Positions 11,403 to 21,514 of a DNA stretch of 64,000 nucleotides are shown piece after piece. The DNA comes from Chalara sp. BL73 (taxonomy: Eukaryota > Ascomycota > Leotiomycetes > Helotiales), in NCBI GenBank assembly GCA_918026815.1, contig CAKJVC010000159.1, positions 62,001 to 126,000 on the forward strand. The letters run 5' to 3'. Each line of letters starts with the position of its first letter. Within the stretch, counting starts at the first letter, position 1. The position numbers and the translations under genes are program-made. Below the pieces are notes generated by a model. That model did no database searches. It was not told the origin of the DNA and was given only the letters and a program-made list of their open reading frames with translations.

Positions 11403-12763
11403 ATGTCTACGTTCGGAAGCTACTTCAAGGTCACCACGTATGCTAACTTCTTTAATATCACTATCTGCAAAATTCTAACAAAATTTACAGCTATGGCGAA
11501 TCTCACTGTAAATCCGTGGGCTGTATCGTTGACGGTGTGCCTCCAGGAATGGAGCTTACAGAAGAGGATATTCAACCACAGATGACCCGGCGGCGTCCTG
11601 GCCAGTCCGCGCTTACTACTCCGCGCGACGAGAAAGACAGAGTAGAAATCCAATCCGGCACCGAGTTCGGCATCACCCTCGGAACACCCATCGGGATGAT
11701 GGTGCGGAATCAGGACCAACGACCAAAGGACTATGGCAACAGCACCATGGACCTCTATCCTCGACCTAGCCACGCAGATTGGACGTACCAGGAGAAATAT
11801 GGCGTGAAGGCCAGCAGTGGAGGTGGGAGAAGCAGTGCGCGGGAAACGATAGGACGGGTGGCTGCGAGTGGCATTGCAGAGAAATATCTGAAGCTGGCGC
11901 ATGGAATAGAGATCGTGGCATGGGTCTCCTCCGTAGGAAACGTACACATGTTCCCTCCCACATCTGCACACCCAACACCTACATCAAACCCCGCATTTCT
12001 CTCGCTAATCAACACCGTGACCCGAAAACAAGTTGACGAATTCGTGCCTGTGCGATGTCCACACCAAGAAGCCTCGGAGAAGATGGCAGAAGTGATTGCC
12101 GACTTCAGAGACAGGTCTGACAGCATCGGGGGCACCGTGACCTGCGTGATCCGCAACGTGCCGAGCGGGCTAGGAGAGCCGTGTTTCGACAAGATGGAAG
12201 CGATGCTCGCACACGCCATGCTCAGCATTCCGGCCTCTAAAGGCTTCGAGATCGGATCTGGGTTTGCAGGTTGCGAGGTGCCAGGCTCGATCCACAACGA
12301 CCCCTTCATCCGGGCGCCGGAGCTGCCTCCCCTAGAAACCGGAGCGACGAGGAACGGGATCCCGCGACCGAAATTAACTACCAAGACCAACAACTCAGGC
12401 GGGATACAGGGCGGGATCACGAACGGTGCGCCAATCTACTTTAAAGTCGGGTTCAAGCCCGCGGCTACCATAGGGCAGGAGCAGAGAACCGCGACGTACG
12501 ACGGGGAGTCGGATGGGATATTAGCAGCCAAAGGACGACACGATCCATGCGTAGTACCGAGAGCGGTACCAATCGTAGAGGCGATGGCATCACTAGTGGT
12601 GATCGACGCATTAATGGCACAGCAAGCAAGGCAGCAGACAAGGAGCCTCCTGCCCCCTCTCAAGAACATCATTCCGGCAAGCAAGACGACAGTAGGCGGG
12701 GAGGACGCGCTCGAGAAGCAAAAGATCAACGCGCAAGGCGTCAACGGGCTGAAAGATGCGTAG
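11403..12763 (+). CDS. ARO2: Chorismate synthase
   Basis: It catalyses the last shikimate-pathway step, EPSP to chorismate, using reduced FMN. Exon 1 (11403-11437) encodes [12 protein letters not shown] and exon 2 is 11491-12763; the intron has GTATGC and TTACAG ends, giving 435 residues. Family signatures are [18 protein letters not shown] near the N-terminus, RRRPGQS, the FMN-binding stretch [24 protein letters not shown] (here ending [11 protein letters not shown]), and [20 protein letters not shown] near the C-terminus. The GxSHG-type His near residue 16 is present. The C-terminal tail of ~50 residues is polar, as in fungal enzymes. Fungal chorismate synthases are bifunctional with an intrinsic flavin reductase; whether this one is cannot be judged from motifs. 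It is divergent from the lipoate ligase gene and its promoter carries a possible Gcn4/CPC1 site. Confidence 0.95.
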
Positions 12764-13305
12764 AGGAAAAAAAAAAAAAGGTGTCTTGTTTTTTTTTTAA
12801 AACAGAAGCATTTGGGATTGGGGGGGTAGGAAATTTGGGCTGCGGGCGTTTCAACATACGTGCATGCGCCATCTGGGCTTTTACTTTCCCGGGAATGAGA
12901 ACGTGGATATGTGTATATATGCATGACAAGAGCATGAATCATAGATGATGACGGCCACGACGTGGACGCAACGCGTAGAGGCTGTTGCGCATTTTCGTTC
13001 ACTTTTAAACCCCCTCCCTCCCCCCTAAATAGGCAGCGTTGCTCCGTGTTTAAGCGAGGAGGCAGTAAACAGGGTCAACTAACCCCCTATTATCCCAAAG
13101 CTGAACAGGAGAGCACACAATGCGGGTAGCGCACATCATGAAATATACCATTTTCATTCTAGAAAGCCGTCCTACATGTTCCCAAACACCGAATCCGGGG
13201 GTATCTCTCCATTCCAAGAACGCCATCATGACCAGTCCGTTCCAATCCAATCCAATCTGATTCATTACATCTCCCAGCAAGATATTGGCTCGGGGGGGTA
13301 TATTT
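12764..13305. other. Intergenic, convergent 3' ends with poly-A/T run
   Basis: An A-run, GTGTCTTG and a T-run lie directly after the ARO2 stop (12767-12798). The rest separates ARO2 from the convergent CHL4-like gene and shows no gene. Confidence 0.5.
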
Positions 13306-14748
13306 CTATAACCCGCTTCCTTTATATCCCCTGATCCTCCCATCCCTCACCACGCCAACGCTGACGCCCTCTTCGCCCGTCATCCAGCCGGGCATTCTGG
13401 TCCCGTCGATGATGCCTTCTTCGACAAGGGAGCGCAGCCCCGCGAAGACGTGCGTTCCGTGGAAGGTGACCCTGATATCCGGGCGCCATTCGTCGTCTTC
13501 CTCCGTCTCCTCTTCGTCATCGCCTTCTGCTTCTGCGCGTGCATCCCGTCGAGGATATGGGTCCTCGAGGCGGATATCTAGCCGCTCAATACCCTTCCCA
13601 TCATCACTCCGCGCGGACTTGCCGAAGCGTCCTTGCGCGATTTTCTTTCGGTAGGTCATTGCATCTTCGGTATCTACGTGTTTCCGCTTCATCCCCAGCG
13701 GCAGCTTCGTTACGTTCCCGTCGACCTCTTCCAACGCCGAACTCGGCTCTTCTTCGCTCCTTGCCAAATTGAGCGGGTTGTCCTTCTCACTCTGATCCTC
13801 CGCATACACTCCCCACCCTCCACCTGCTGCATTCGTCCTCCCGCCGCCGCGAGCCCTGCACAGCGCGTCCAGGTTCCTCGCGCTCAGATTCGTGGGTTCT
13901 AGGGTGTACCTCTCGCGTGGTTTGCTCATCGCCTTCGGGATGCTTTCCACCACCAGCTTCTTCAAACTTTTACTCTCGGCCCTCGATCCCGGTTTCGCGG
14001 CTTCGAGAGATGAGTTGGTGAGGGAGACGTACACAAACGGCGATGCATCGGGGAAGGCGACAAAGATCGTCTTACTGGCGTCGAAGGTCAAGGTTTTCGT
14101 TGCGGAGGAGGAGAGCGCGAGGGAGGTGTTGTATGGTGAGTCGATGATGTATATCCTCAAAATCCATAACGGGAGGCTGGAGTGGCGGTCGAGATTAAAA
14201 TGCGCTTTCACGTCCGGAAGGACTTCTTTCTGTAAATTCTGCAAAAAAGTCGCGGGGTGGAACCTGGGTATTGCCTTTTTTGCTTTCTCTGGGGGCGGTG
14301 ATGATGAGAAGTCGGAGGACAGCGGGACGATCTTCATAGCGGTCCATTTTTGAGACGCTGGGTGGTCGTAGAGGTACTGCATGTCTATCATGGCCAGCTG
14401 GTATAATGTGAGGCCTGTCCGCCAGTCGCCTTCAATGACGCGCTCTACCACATCGCGTTTGCTGCCTCTCCGGGCCTGTAGTTCGGTGTAGAGCTCCTGA
14501 AGCTCTTTTAGAGACGCAGACGGCGGGTAGAGGTCCTGCTCGTCCACCTCTTCCTCCTCAGACAGCAAATACGGAGCCGTGACCCTTTGATTGCGCTCAT
14601 CGAGCCAGTCGAGGCATAGCGATAAGAGGCTGGGCCGCGCCAACCGATGTAGAGCTTTAGCTACCGCAGGATGGTTCGCAGGGACGATTTGAGCCGGCGA
14701 CAGCGAGATGGTGGTAGGAATTGAAATAGCAAACGCGGCGGATCCCAT
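13306..14748 (-). CDS. CHL4/Mis15 (CENP-N) family kinetochore protein
   Basis: This is a predicted inner-kinetochore protein; the family (yeast Chl4, fission yeast Mis15, animal CENP-N) helps recognise centromeric nucleosomes and secures chromosome segregation. The gene is a single exon of 480 residues. The N-terminal block is characteristic of the family: LARPSLLSLCLDWLDERNQ, KRDVVERVIEGDWRTGLTLY and QLAMIDMQYLYDHPASQKWT. A central part with PLWILRIYIIDSPYNTSLA follows. An acidic low-complexity stretch (EAEGDDEEETEEDDEW) precedes the conserved C-terminal VTFHGTHVFAGLRSLVEEG. Slightly longer than yeast Chl4 because of polar insertions. It converges with ARO2. The family call rests on recalled conservation of the DWL and GDWR...QYLYDHP blocks. 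Confidence 0.85.
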   Translation of the reverse strand: MGSAAFAISIPTTISLSPAQIVPANHPAVAKALHRLARPSLLSLCLDWLDERNQRVTAPYLLSEEEEVDEQDLYPPSASLKELQELYTELQARRGSKRDVVERVIEGDWRTGLTLYQLAMIDMQYLYDHPASQKWTAMKIVPLSSDFSSSPPPEKAKKAIPRFHPATFLQNLQKEVLPDVKAHFNLDRHSSLPLWILRIYIIDSPYNTSLALSSSATKTLTFDASKTIFVAFPDASPFVYVSLTNSSLEAAKPGSRAESKSLKKLVVESIPKAMSKPRERYTLEPTNLSARNLDALCRARGGGRTNAAGGGWGVYAEDQSEKDNPLNLARSEEEPSSALEEVDGNVTKLPLGMKRKHVDTEDAMTYRKKIAQGRFGKSARSDDGKGIERLDIRLEDPYPRRDARAEAEGDDEEETEEDDEWRPDIRVTFHGTHVFAGLRSLVEEGIIDGTRMPGWMTGEEGVSVGVVRDGRIRGYKGSGL

Positions 14749-16110
14749 GGTTGCGCAGCCTGTATTGTGTTAATCAGATGCGGGTGTCATAACACTTTTT
14801 CGGCGCTGGATTGTTATGCAGTTCTCGGTGTCGCAATAGTGGTACACGAACTCGTTTAGTCGCGATGTGACGCGTCGGGGCCAATGGTGGGGACAAGAGC
14901 ATGAGGCAAAAGATGCAGCGTGGTGAACCCTGAAAATTCGGCGTGAAGGTTTTTCAGCCAGAGTATACCCGAATGCAACCCGTGATCTAGACCCAGACAG
15001 TGCTTAGTGTGGGTGTTTGGCGGATCATGCTTAGCTAAGCAGTTTTCGTGGGTGGGCCCCATATTGGCACGAGTCGCGGGCCCTCCGATTTTACTCCGGA
15101 GAAGGGTTTGACATTTTTTTATTTCAGTGGTCATACTTTGTACGTGTGACGCTACTTATCTCGGGTCTGGTTACCAGCAGCGAAGCCGGTCAATCACATG
15201 GAGGGGAAAAGTTGAAAAGGATGAAATACCATAAGTACAAGTAAGCGATCTCGATATCCAAAAGGATGACTGCGACTCATCGGGGTTTGAAGCGAATTCA
15301 GTAGAAATCGCATTAAGAAAACACCCCAATATCATATCACGTCCTCGCATTTTTGTGATTAATGAGCACCGGTCATGCTTTGTTTTAACCGCGGCCCACG
15401 CCCTTTGGGGGGGGGGGTTGTTGGTGGAGTGGGTGGAGAGCAACCCCCCACTGTCTTTTTTTTATTTTGGTTTGGGCATGTACCCTTGGTAGGCGCTGGT
15501 TTGGTTACAAGATTATTCAATCATAGTGCGTGGGCAAAAAGGGAAAAAAAAAACAACCGCTACAGATTTTTTAGTAAGCCGGGAACCGCCAAGGGAAATG
15601 GTGGGGCAGGCGATGAGCGTACAGTAATTCCTCAAAGGAACCCCCCACCCACTTTCGAACGACTCATCAACCCACCCCAACCCATCCCATCCCATCCCAT
15701 CATCCATCTCGCCCTGATCAAATCCTACTTGCTTCTTTCTCCTCTTTGTTTTCCCTCCCCCTCCCCCAGACCACCAGCTTATCGATCGCATCCTAGACGA
15801 AATACACATCTTATCATTGAGAATTACTGCTCCTGCGGAAGGCAATTCGTTTTCGCTCAAGCGCGGTCGGAGCCAGCCAGCCAGCGATACCATCAAAGGT
15901 GACGCTCTCGCCGCTCGGCAACCCCCCCAGGCGATACCGCAACAAAGAAGCAGGACGCAAGACTTTGTCCCACCTCAGCTCGACAAAGTCAACCTGAAAC
16001 AAACTCGAGCATACAGTACAGGCTCTCTTCCTCCCTTTGCAAACAATTCCTATCGCATCATATAAACGGGTGGGACAGACGGACGGTGGCAGCAGAGGAA
16101 GATCGCGACT
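14749..16110. other. Intergenic/leader region before the bZIP gene
   Basis: This 1.36-kb stretch contains the CHL4-like promoter and probably a long 5' leader of the bZIP gene. Visible features are a G-run of about ten near 15405, short A/T runs and the CCCAT repeat at 15681-15700. The open frames in it begin with non-ATG codons or overlap low-complexity C-rich sequence, so I call no gene. Confidence 0.5.
15681..15700 (+). repeat. (CCCAT)4 microsatellite
   Basis: Four perfect CCCAT units, preceded by related C/A-rich sequence, lie about 410 bases upstream of the bZIP start codon. They probably fall in the promoter or 5' leader. Confidence 0.9.
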
Positions 16111-17477
16111 ATGTCATACAATAGCAGAAATCGGGTGAACATGACGGATTATGTGAACAACCTGAACATCGTGGTTCCCCCAAATACCCAAGACCTCCAG
16201 AAGGCCACCGACGACTACAACACGGCGGACGAGGACCTGGCGATATGGTCGAACACTCAGTTCTCCGAGGATTTGGGTCCATATACAAACCCAGACTATG
16301 CATTTGGAGGGGATCAAATCATTACACCAGCGGAGTTGGAGTTCAAACCTCTTGACAAAGCGTTCGATTTTGACAATGGTAAGCAACATTTTGATATACC
16401 GTTCTCTGCACGCTGTTTTGGGTTACTTCCTTTCTCTTATTTACGGTCACTTGGAAGAGTATTGGGGAGGCTCGATGTCGTCGCCACCATCAATAATGGT
16501 TCGACGTCGTCCAGCTGTCTGCCTTTCCCAGTGCTGACCTGACCCCGCTGCATGCAATCCCTATCTACAGGACTCAGATTGGGCCTGGTGACTGGCTGTT
16601 GGTCGGCCGCACGTGCGTTGATTTGCAGCTCTCGTTGTGGTGAGTGCATTTATCCCAGCGGACTTGGGGTCATGACGCCTTACACAAGAGTTTTACCGAC
16701 ATATTGCACCATATCACGTGCGCTCCCCCAAGCTGCCCTCTCGACCTCCGAAAGAGCGTCCCCCACAGTCCTTCTCCTCATTCCTGTCTTTCGCAATCTC
16801 TCTCAGGCATCGCAGCTGTTATCTCTACCTCTCTCTCTCTCTCCGCTCCACTCTTGTCCCGCCTGTGTGCGGCATCTTCTTCAGGCATCTTCTTCTGCTT
16901 GGCCGTTAAGGGAAATCATGCTAACCATGTAATCATGGAACGATCAGACTATAACTTCAATTTCGATTTCCCACAAACCCAACCTTCTGTCTACACCGCC
17001 GAAGCTCATGCTCATGCTCACGCTCACCCACACCCAATTCAAACCAATGGCTTCCACCACCCTTCTGCACCCTCCACAGCCGCCTCCCCAACCAATCTCA
17101 CCTCTCCCGCCGTTGGCGAGAAGCGAAAGACAGCCCAGGCTGCGTCGCCTACAAGCTACGAGGACTCCGCTCGTTTAGCTGCCGAAGAAGATAAGCGCCG
17201 CCGCAACACCGCTGCGTCTGCGCGTTTCCGTGTCAAGAAGAAGCAGCGTGAGGCGGCTCTCGAGAAGTCTGCCAAGGAGATGGCTGATAAAGTTTCCGCC
17301 TTTGAGGAGAAGATCACGAAACTCGAGCTCGAGAACAAGTGGCTGCGCGATCTCGTCACCCGCAAGGCAGATACCAATCTAGACCTTACTGCTATGTGGA
17401 AGAAGCACATGGCCGAGCAAGACGGCCCCGAGCGGAAAGGTGCTGAACGCAAGGACGGCGTCGGAACAAAGGCTTGA
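16111..17477 (+). CDS. Cys-3/MetR-type bZIP transcription factor
   Basis: This is a predicted nuclear activator of sulfur assimilation genes (family of Neurospora CYS-3 and Aspergillus MetR). Exon 1 is 16111-16378 and exon 2 is 16948-17477, giving 265 residues. The intron is unusually long at 569 bases, with a GTAAGC donor, CTAAC near its end and CGATCAG acceptor; the join gives FDFDNDYNFNFDF. The N-terminus (MSYNSRNRVNMTDYVNNLN, then DEDLAIWSNTQF) resembles the family. A His/Ala repeat (AHAHAHAHPHP) lies in the middle. The basic region KRRRNTAASARFRVKKKQRE is at about residues 172-191, followed by a leucine-zipper-like heptad stretch ending LELENKWLRDLV. The NTAASARFR core is the MetR/CYS-3 variant, distinct from Gcn4. 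A small extra exon inside the long intron cannot be excluded. Confidence 0.88.
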
Positions 17478-18854
17478 TCGTTTTCTTGGATAAGAAATCA
17501 TTTCGATACTTAACGATCTGCATGTCTCATGATCTTTGTTCAGCGGCGCCTTTGCTTTTTCTGCATACGGGAGGGAGTTTGATGGTGGGGAGGATATTTG
17601 AGATATCATACGCGAGTGTCAAGGGTGAATCTCGACCTCGCGCTTCTATTCTGAGATTGATATCTAGGGGGTGTGGTTAATTTTTCGTGGGAGGAGATCA
17701 TGGTTATTTGCGCATGTCTGGACAATGGAAGAGCTATTTGTCACGTAGCGTCTTCGAATTCCATAGCCGTAATAAAAGAAGTAAAATCTAGATTCAAAGC
17801 AATGCACTGAGCTTGTCATTCTCTTGGTTATCGAATCCCCTTCTGATATAAATGGTTCTATGGATTTCGGCTCAGTGATTTTCTTCGCCCGATTACTTTA
17901 GCGGTAAATTGCGGTGTGCGTAGCGAAAGCCCATTTCATGGCTCCCACCACATACCATATATCTCCATCGGCAGCCTTTGATTACAAATTAACATTAAAA
18001 AACTATCCTCCACATTTCCTCCCCTTACTGGTTTCCTTCCTCCTAGAAGCAAAAATCTCACGCATCGCTTCTAACCCCACACCCCACCATCTACCAACAT
18101 CCTTCTCCTTCCGCCTGTAAGACCTGGGGGCTTCATCCGTCCGCAACACGGGCTTCCTGCTCAGATATGTCGTTTCTTCAGGTCCTCGTAGAGCCGTTCT
18201 TGTATCGGTATCGAAGATCCACATCTCTAGCCATCGTAGATCTCTGTTTCGGCTTTTGTAGGCTAGGTATCATGTACGACCGGCTCCATGGGCGGGCACA
18301 TGGATTATACTTTTGTCGATAACATCACATGTAAGAAACTCGGGTACTTCACACACAAAAAAGGTTGGCGTGGAGGCTTAGTTGCAGGGTTGAGGCTTGA
18401 TGGCTAGATGTCTAGATGTCTAGCCTCTACAAGTTGCAAGCCTTTAGGATTATGGAATGCAGTGTTTGCTTCTGCTGTGGAGCAGGGCGTCGACCATATA
18501 TTTTCTGTATTTTCTGGTTGCTTCCGTAGATAATCTTTGGAATTGCCATGATCCCCTTTCCAGAGGCGGGGCGCGAAACGCATAGGTAGCACCGCCTCGC
18601 CTTGCTCTAGAAAGTCTAACACTATGCGTGACTGTGCTTGGATACTGCCTCAGTGGGGCTTGAGGGAATTAGGAGGCACAGAAGTATTCCGCGAAGCGAA
18701 CACATTCAGCGTCCGGTGATGCTGGTACATGGCTTCGAAGGTAATCCCAGGTCCAAAACAACGTTGATCGTATGAGCTGATGTTCTAGACATCTCCGCTT
18801 AATCGAATTAAAGAGGCGCTGGGGATATATTACTCAGTGCAGACAATAGAGTAC
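17478..18854. other. Intergenic, convergent 3' ends
   Basis: The bZIP gene and the AT-hook gene converge on this 1.4-kb stretch. A small repeat GATGTCTAGATGTCTAG occurs near 18405. No credible gene was seen. Confidence 0.5.
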
Positions 18855-20168
18855 CTAGCTGCCTTTCTGTGTCTTAGATAGCGTTGGTGGTTCCTGGATG
18901 GGAGGGGTGGGCATTTGAACAGAGGATGGATTACTGACTACCGGTCCGTATGTAATTTTGCTAGACTCAGCGCTCTGAGTTCTTCCCTCTTTTTGCTCGC
19001 TCTCTGGAGCGGTGATGGGAGTCGCTCTCATTGCGGAAATAGTGCTTGTGCTAGAATATGGACTTGAATATGCCGCCTGGACTGCGTCATTCCGTTGATC
19101 CGGCGCAGAACCTCCATTCTGACTGTTGGTCCTGGTTTCGTGAACTGCTGGAGTAGAACTTGAGAATGGATTCTTGGAGTGTGTAGACGTGGCAGACTCT
19201 GGAGCCTTTGAGCCATCATTTAGTACATTTGAATCGGTAGGGCTAATTGGATCAACCTCTTCCAATGGCCTCGTATGTGGCGTCAGTCTTTGAACTTGTG
19301 AAGGCTCTTCCAACGTCACCAACCCCGTAGGAGGAATAACAAGCCTGCTTCCTCCCGCGCCGAGCCATCGCGGTCCTGCAGTCCTATATGTGCTCGGCGG
19401 TGGCCCGTTCGGTAGCAGTGGATGGATCTTCTCACCCTTCTTGTCTTTGGGCACATTCCTTGGGCGCCCTACAGGTCTCTTCTGCGGAAGTGGCGGCATC
19501 GTAGATACAACCCTAAACTCAGGCGCAACCTCCGTCGGCGGCGCAAACTCCTGCAACCCCAGTGTCTGTCCCATTTCCCCCGTCAAACTCTCCCGGAACC
19601 GAGTCACGAAAGCCGGGTCCTGAAGCGCTGCATGGAAAGCCGTCTCCTTCATGATCTCTATCCCTTCATTGTCTAATGCGTCGAGAGCCGCAGAGTTGGC
19701 GTTTTGTACTGCGAGGATGCGCTCGTGCGACTCTTTGTGCAGGGCCTCGAGACGTTGGCGGTTCTCTGTCATGACGGTTTCTAGGCGCTCGGCGGCGCGC
19801 TGCTTTTCTGTTGCGATGCGGGAAGCAAGATCTAAGAGACGGTCATCGGCGTGCTGGACGATGGAGGTATCTCGAATCTTATCCCGCCAGGACGCGCATA
19901 TCGAATCGAACTGAAATGGCGTCACAATCGGTGCGATTGTTCTTTGCGCGGCAGGTCCATTGAACGGAGTACTGTGTGTGTTGCTCTGGGGAATGTTGGG
20001 ACTTGTGGCGGGCCAGTTAGGTCGAGGTGGAGGCGCAGGAGGTGCAGACCAGACATTTTGTCGTTTGGGGGCATGATCCGCCGACCAGTGCCCAGAACTA
20101 GTGTCGCGCGGACGCTTCGTTGGGTTCGTCACCATTCTGGTACGTGGTGGTTCCGTGGCATAAATCAT
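18855..20168 (-). CDS. Unknown protein with AT-hook-like motif and coiled coil
   Basis: I do not recognise the family. The single exon of 437 residues is the longest frame in the region; a second in-frame ATG at 20135 (MVTNPTKRPRDT) is an equally good start. The N-terminus is basic and Pro/Trp/Asn-rich (APKRQNVWSAPPAPPPRP). Residues ~105-170 form a likely coiled coil rich in Ala, Glu, Arg and Leu (ASRIATEKQRAAERLETV, NRQRLEALHKESHERILAV). Around residue 235 comes RPVGRPRNVPKDKKGEK, an AT-hook-like GRPR core flanked by basic residues. The C-terminal half is Ser/Thr/Pro-rich and probably disordered. Composition suggests a nuclear DNA- or chromatin-associated protein; that is inference only. Confidence 0.7.
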   Translation of the reverse strand: MIYATEPPRTRMVTNPTKRPRDTSSGHWSADHAPKRQNVWSAPPAPPPRPNWPATSPNIPQSNTHSTPFNGPAAQRTIAPIVTPFQFDSICASWRDKIRDTSIVQHADDRLLDLASRIATEKQRAAERLETVMTENRQRLEALHKESHERILAVQNANSAALDALDNEGIEIMKETAFHAALQDPAFVTRFRESLTGEMGQTLGLQEFAPPTEVAPEFRVVSTMPPLPQKRPVGRPRNVPKDKKGEKIHPLLPNGPPPSTYRTAGPRWLGAGGSRLVIPPTGLVTLEEPSQVQRLTPHTRPLEEVDPISPTDSNVLNDGSKAPESATSTHSKNPFSSSTPAVHETRTNSQNGGSAPDQRNDAVQAAYSSPYSSTSTISAMRATPITAPESEQKEGRTQSAESSKITYGPVVSNPSSVQMPTPPIQEPPTLSKTQKGS

Positions 20169-21514
20169 ACATGTAGTTCGGATAAGAAAAAAAGTTGACG
20201 CGAACGCGGTACGGGCCTACATCACGTGCTGGCTATATCACTTTTCATGGCTTCGTAAGAACAAATTTCTTTCAACTATGCTATAGCTTCCAGATCATAT
20301 TTTTCTCTCTAGGACGTTCCTATAATCTTTCCCAAATGCTCGTCATGATAACCCACAGCCCGCAATGCTCTGCTCCACTTCCCCAAGTCTCCATGTTGCC
20401 CCAGAGAACCACAATTAGCGGAAATTTAAAGGGGCATATCCCTACTATAGCTCCGGGGTAGAGGTTAAGTTAGGACAATGGCCCACAGTTTAGTTAGACA
20501 CCAATTGATAAACTAATACTACTTTCCAAAATGCTAAACTTTTGTCTGAACAGAGAATGCCACGTCTTGCTATCATGAAATGTTTCTACCCGTTACATAT
20601 TATGATAATGCTAAGTAAGGGACTTGAAGTCAGGGCTTAGCTTGTTCTACCACTTTCACCTATCATAACTAACTAGTCAACGGGCCTTAAAGTCCCCACT
20701 ACCACCAGAAAAGCACTCTCTCCTTCACCGCACGTAGCAAGGACGCACATCTTACTTTTCAGAATGATGCTACTCCGAAAATAAATACAGCAAGTAAAAG
20801 CCCGACCAATTTTCAGCTCCAATGCGTGATAACAAGCCACCCAATGTTGAAACATGGAGACCATGTACTAAAAACAGGGCAAACTAAGAATCCGCTAGAA
20901 GTGCTCATCACTGGACATGGGACAGGTCCTAATGATAATAAGTTATCAGAGGGCTTCTTACCTTCCTTATTGAACCATCACCAGAGGAAGCGAAAGGGAT
21001 AGGAGAAACGCTTGAATGGCTGCCGCCCAGCGTCAATTTTCCCCGAAAGATCTTTTTTTTTAATAGATGTCCTTGGGCACTCAGTAGGACGGTCGATTAT
21101 GCTCTCATAAAATCGAAGTATGATTTAGGCGGTGCTGTGCCGAAAGGAGTTGAGGCAGTAGATGGTATATGCTCCCGCTAGCATTTAGTTAGCTAGTCTG
21201 CATGGCGAGACAAGGTATACATCATTAGTCCTTGCCGGACTTTGGAAATGGGCAGGAGGAAGAACCTGTCAAGATAGAGCACCTAGTGTGAGCACCTAGT
21301 GTGAACACCTTCGCTATAATGTTCTGTTAAATTTGATCAATTATTGTAGTTGCGCACTTGAGCGTGGATCTAAAATCTTACCCCTGTCGTCTATCAGGCT
21401 GTCACAGTACGTTGGATAAAGTGGCCAAATCGTGTATCGGAGATTGTGTAGTTGCAATAGTGAACTTCATCAAGAAATAACCAGATTCTCTCAATAGACA
21501 TCTGTCGATCTATA
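20169..21514. other. Intergenic, 1.3 kb
   Basis: No gene recognised. A 13-bp unit AGCACCTAGTGTG is directly duplicated at 21278-21303. A T-run lies near 21054. Confidence 0.5.

Noticed and set aside
11755..12420. Long minus-strand open frame (221 codons) opposite chorismate synthase
   Set aside because: It is the antisense shadow of a highly conserved enzyme; it has no domain and no independent start or splice support.
15375..15902. 175-codon plus-strand open frame before the bZIP gene
   Set aside because: It runs through a G-run, A-run and C-rich repeats, giving low-complexity protein with no family; more likely promoter/leader DNA.
15817..16065. Possible upstream ORF in the bZIP leader
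   Set aside because: The frame begins with TTG, not ATG, and has no internal ATG, so there is no good reason to call a uORF.
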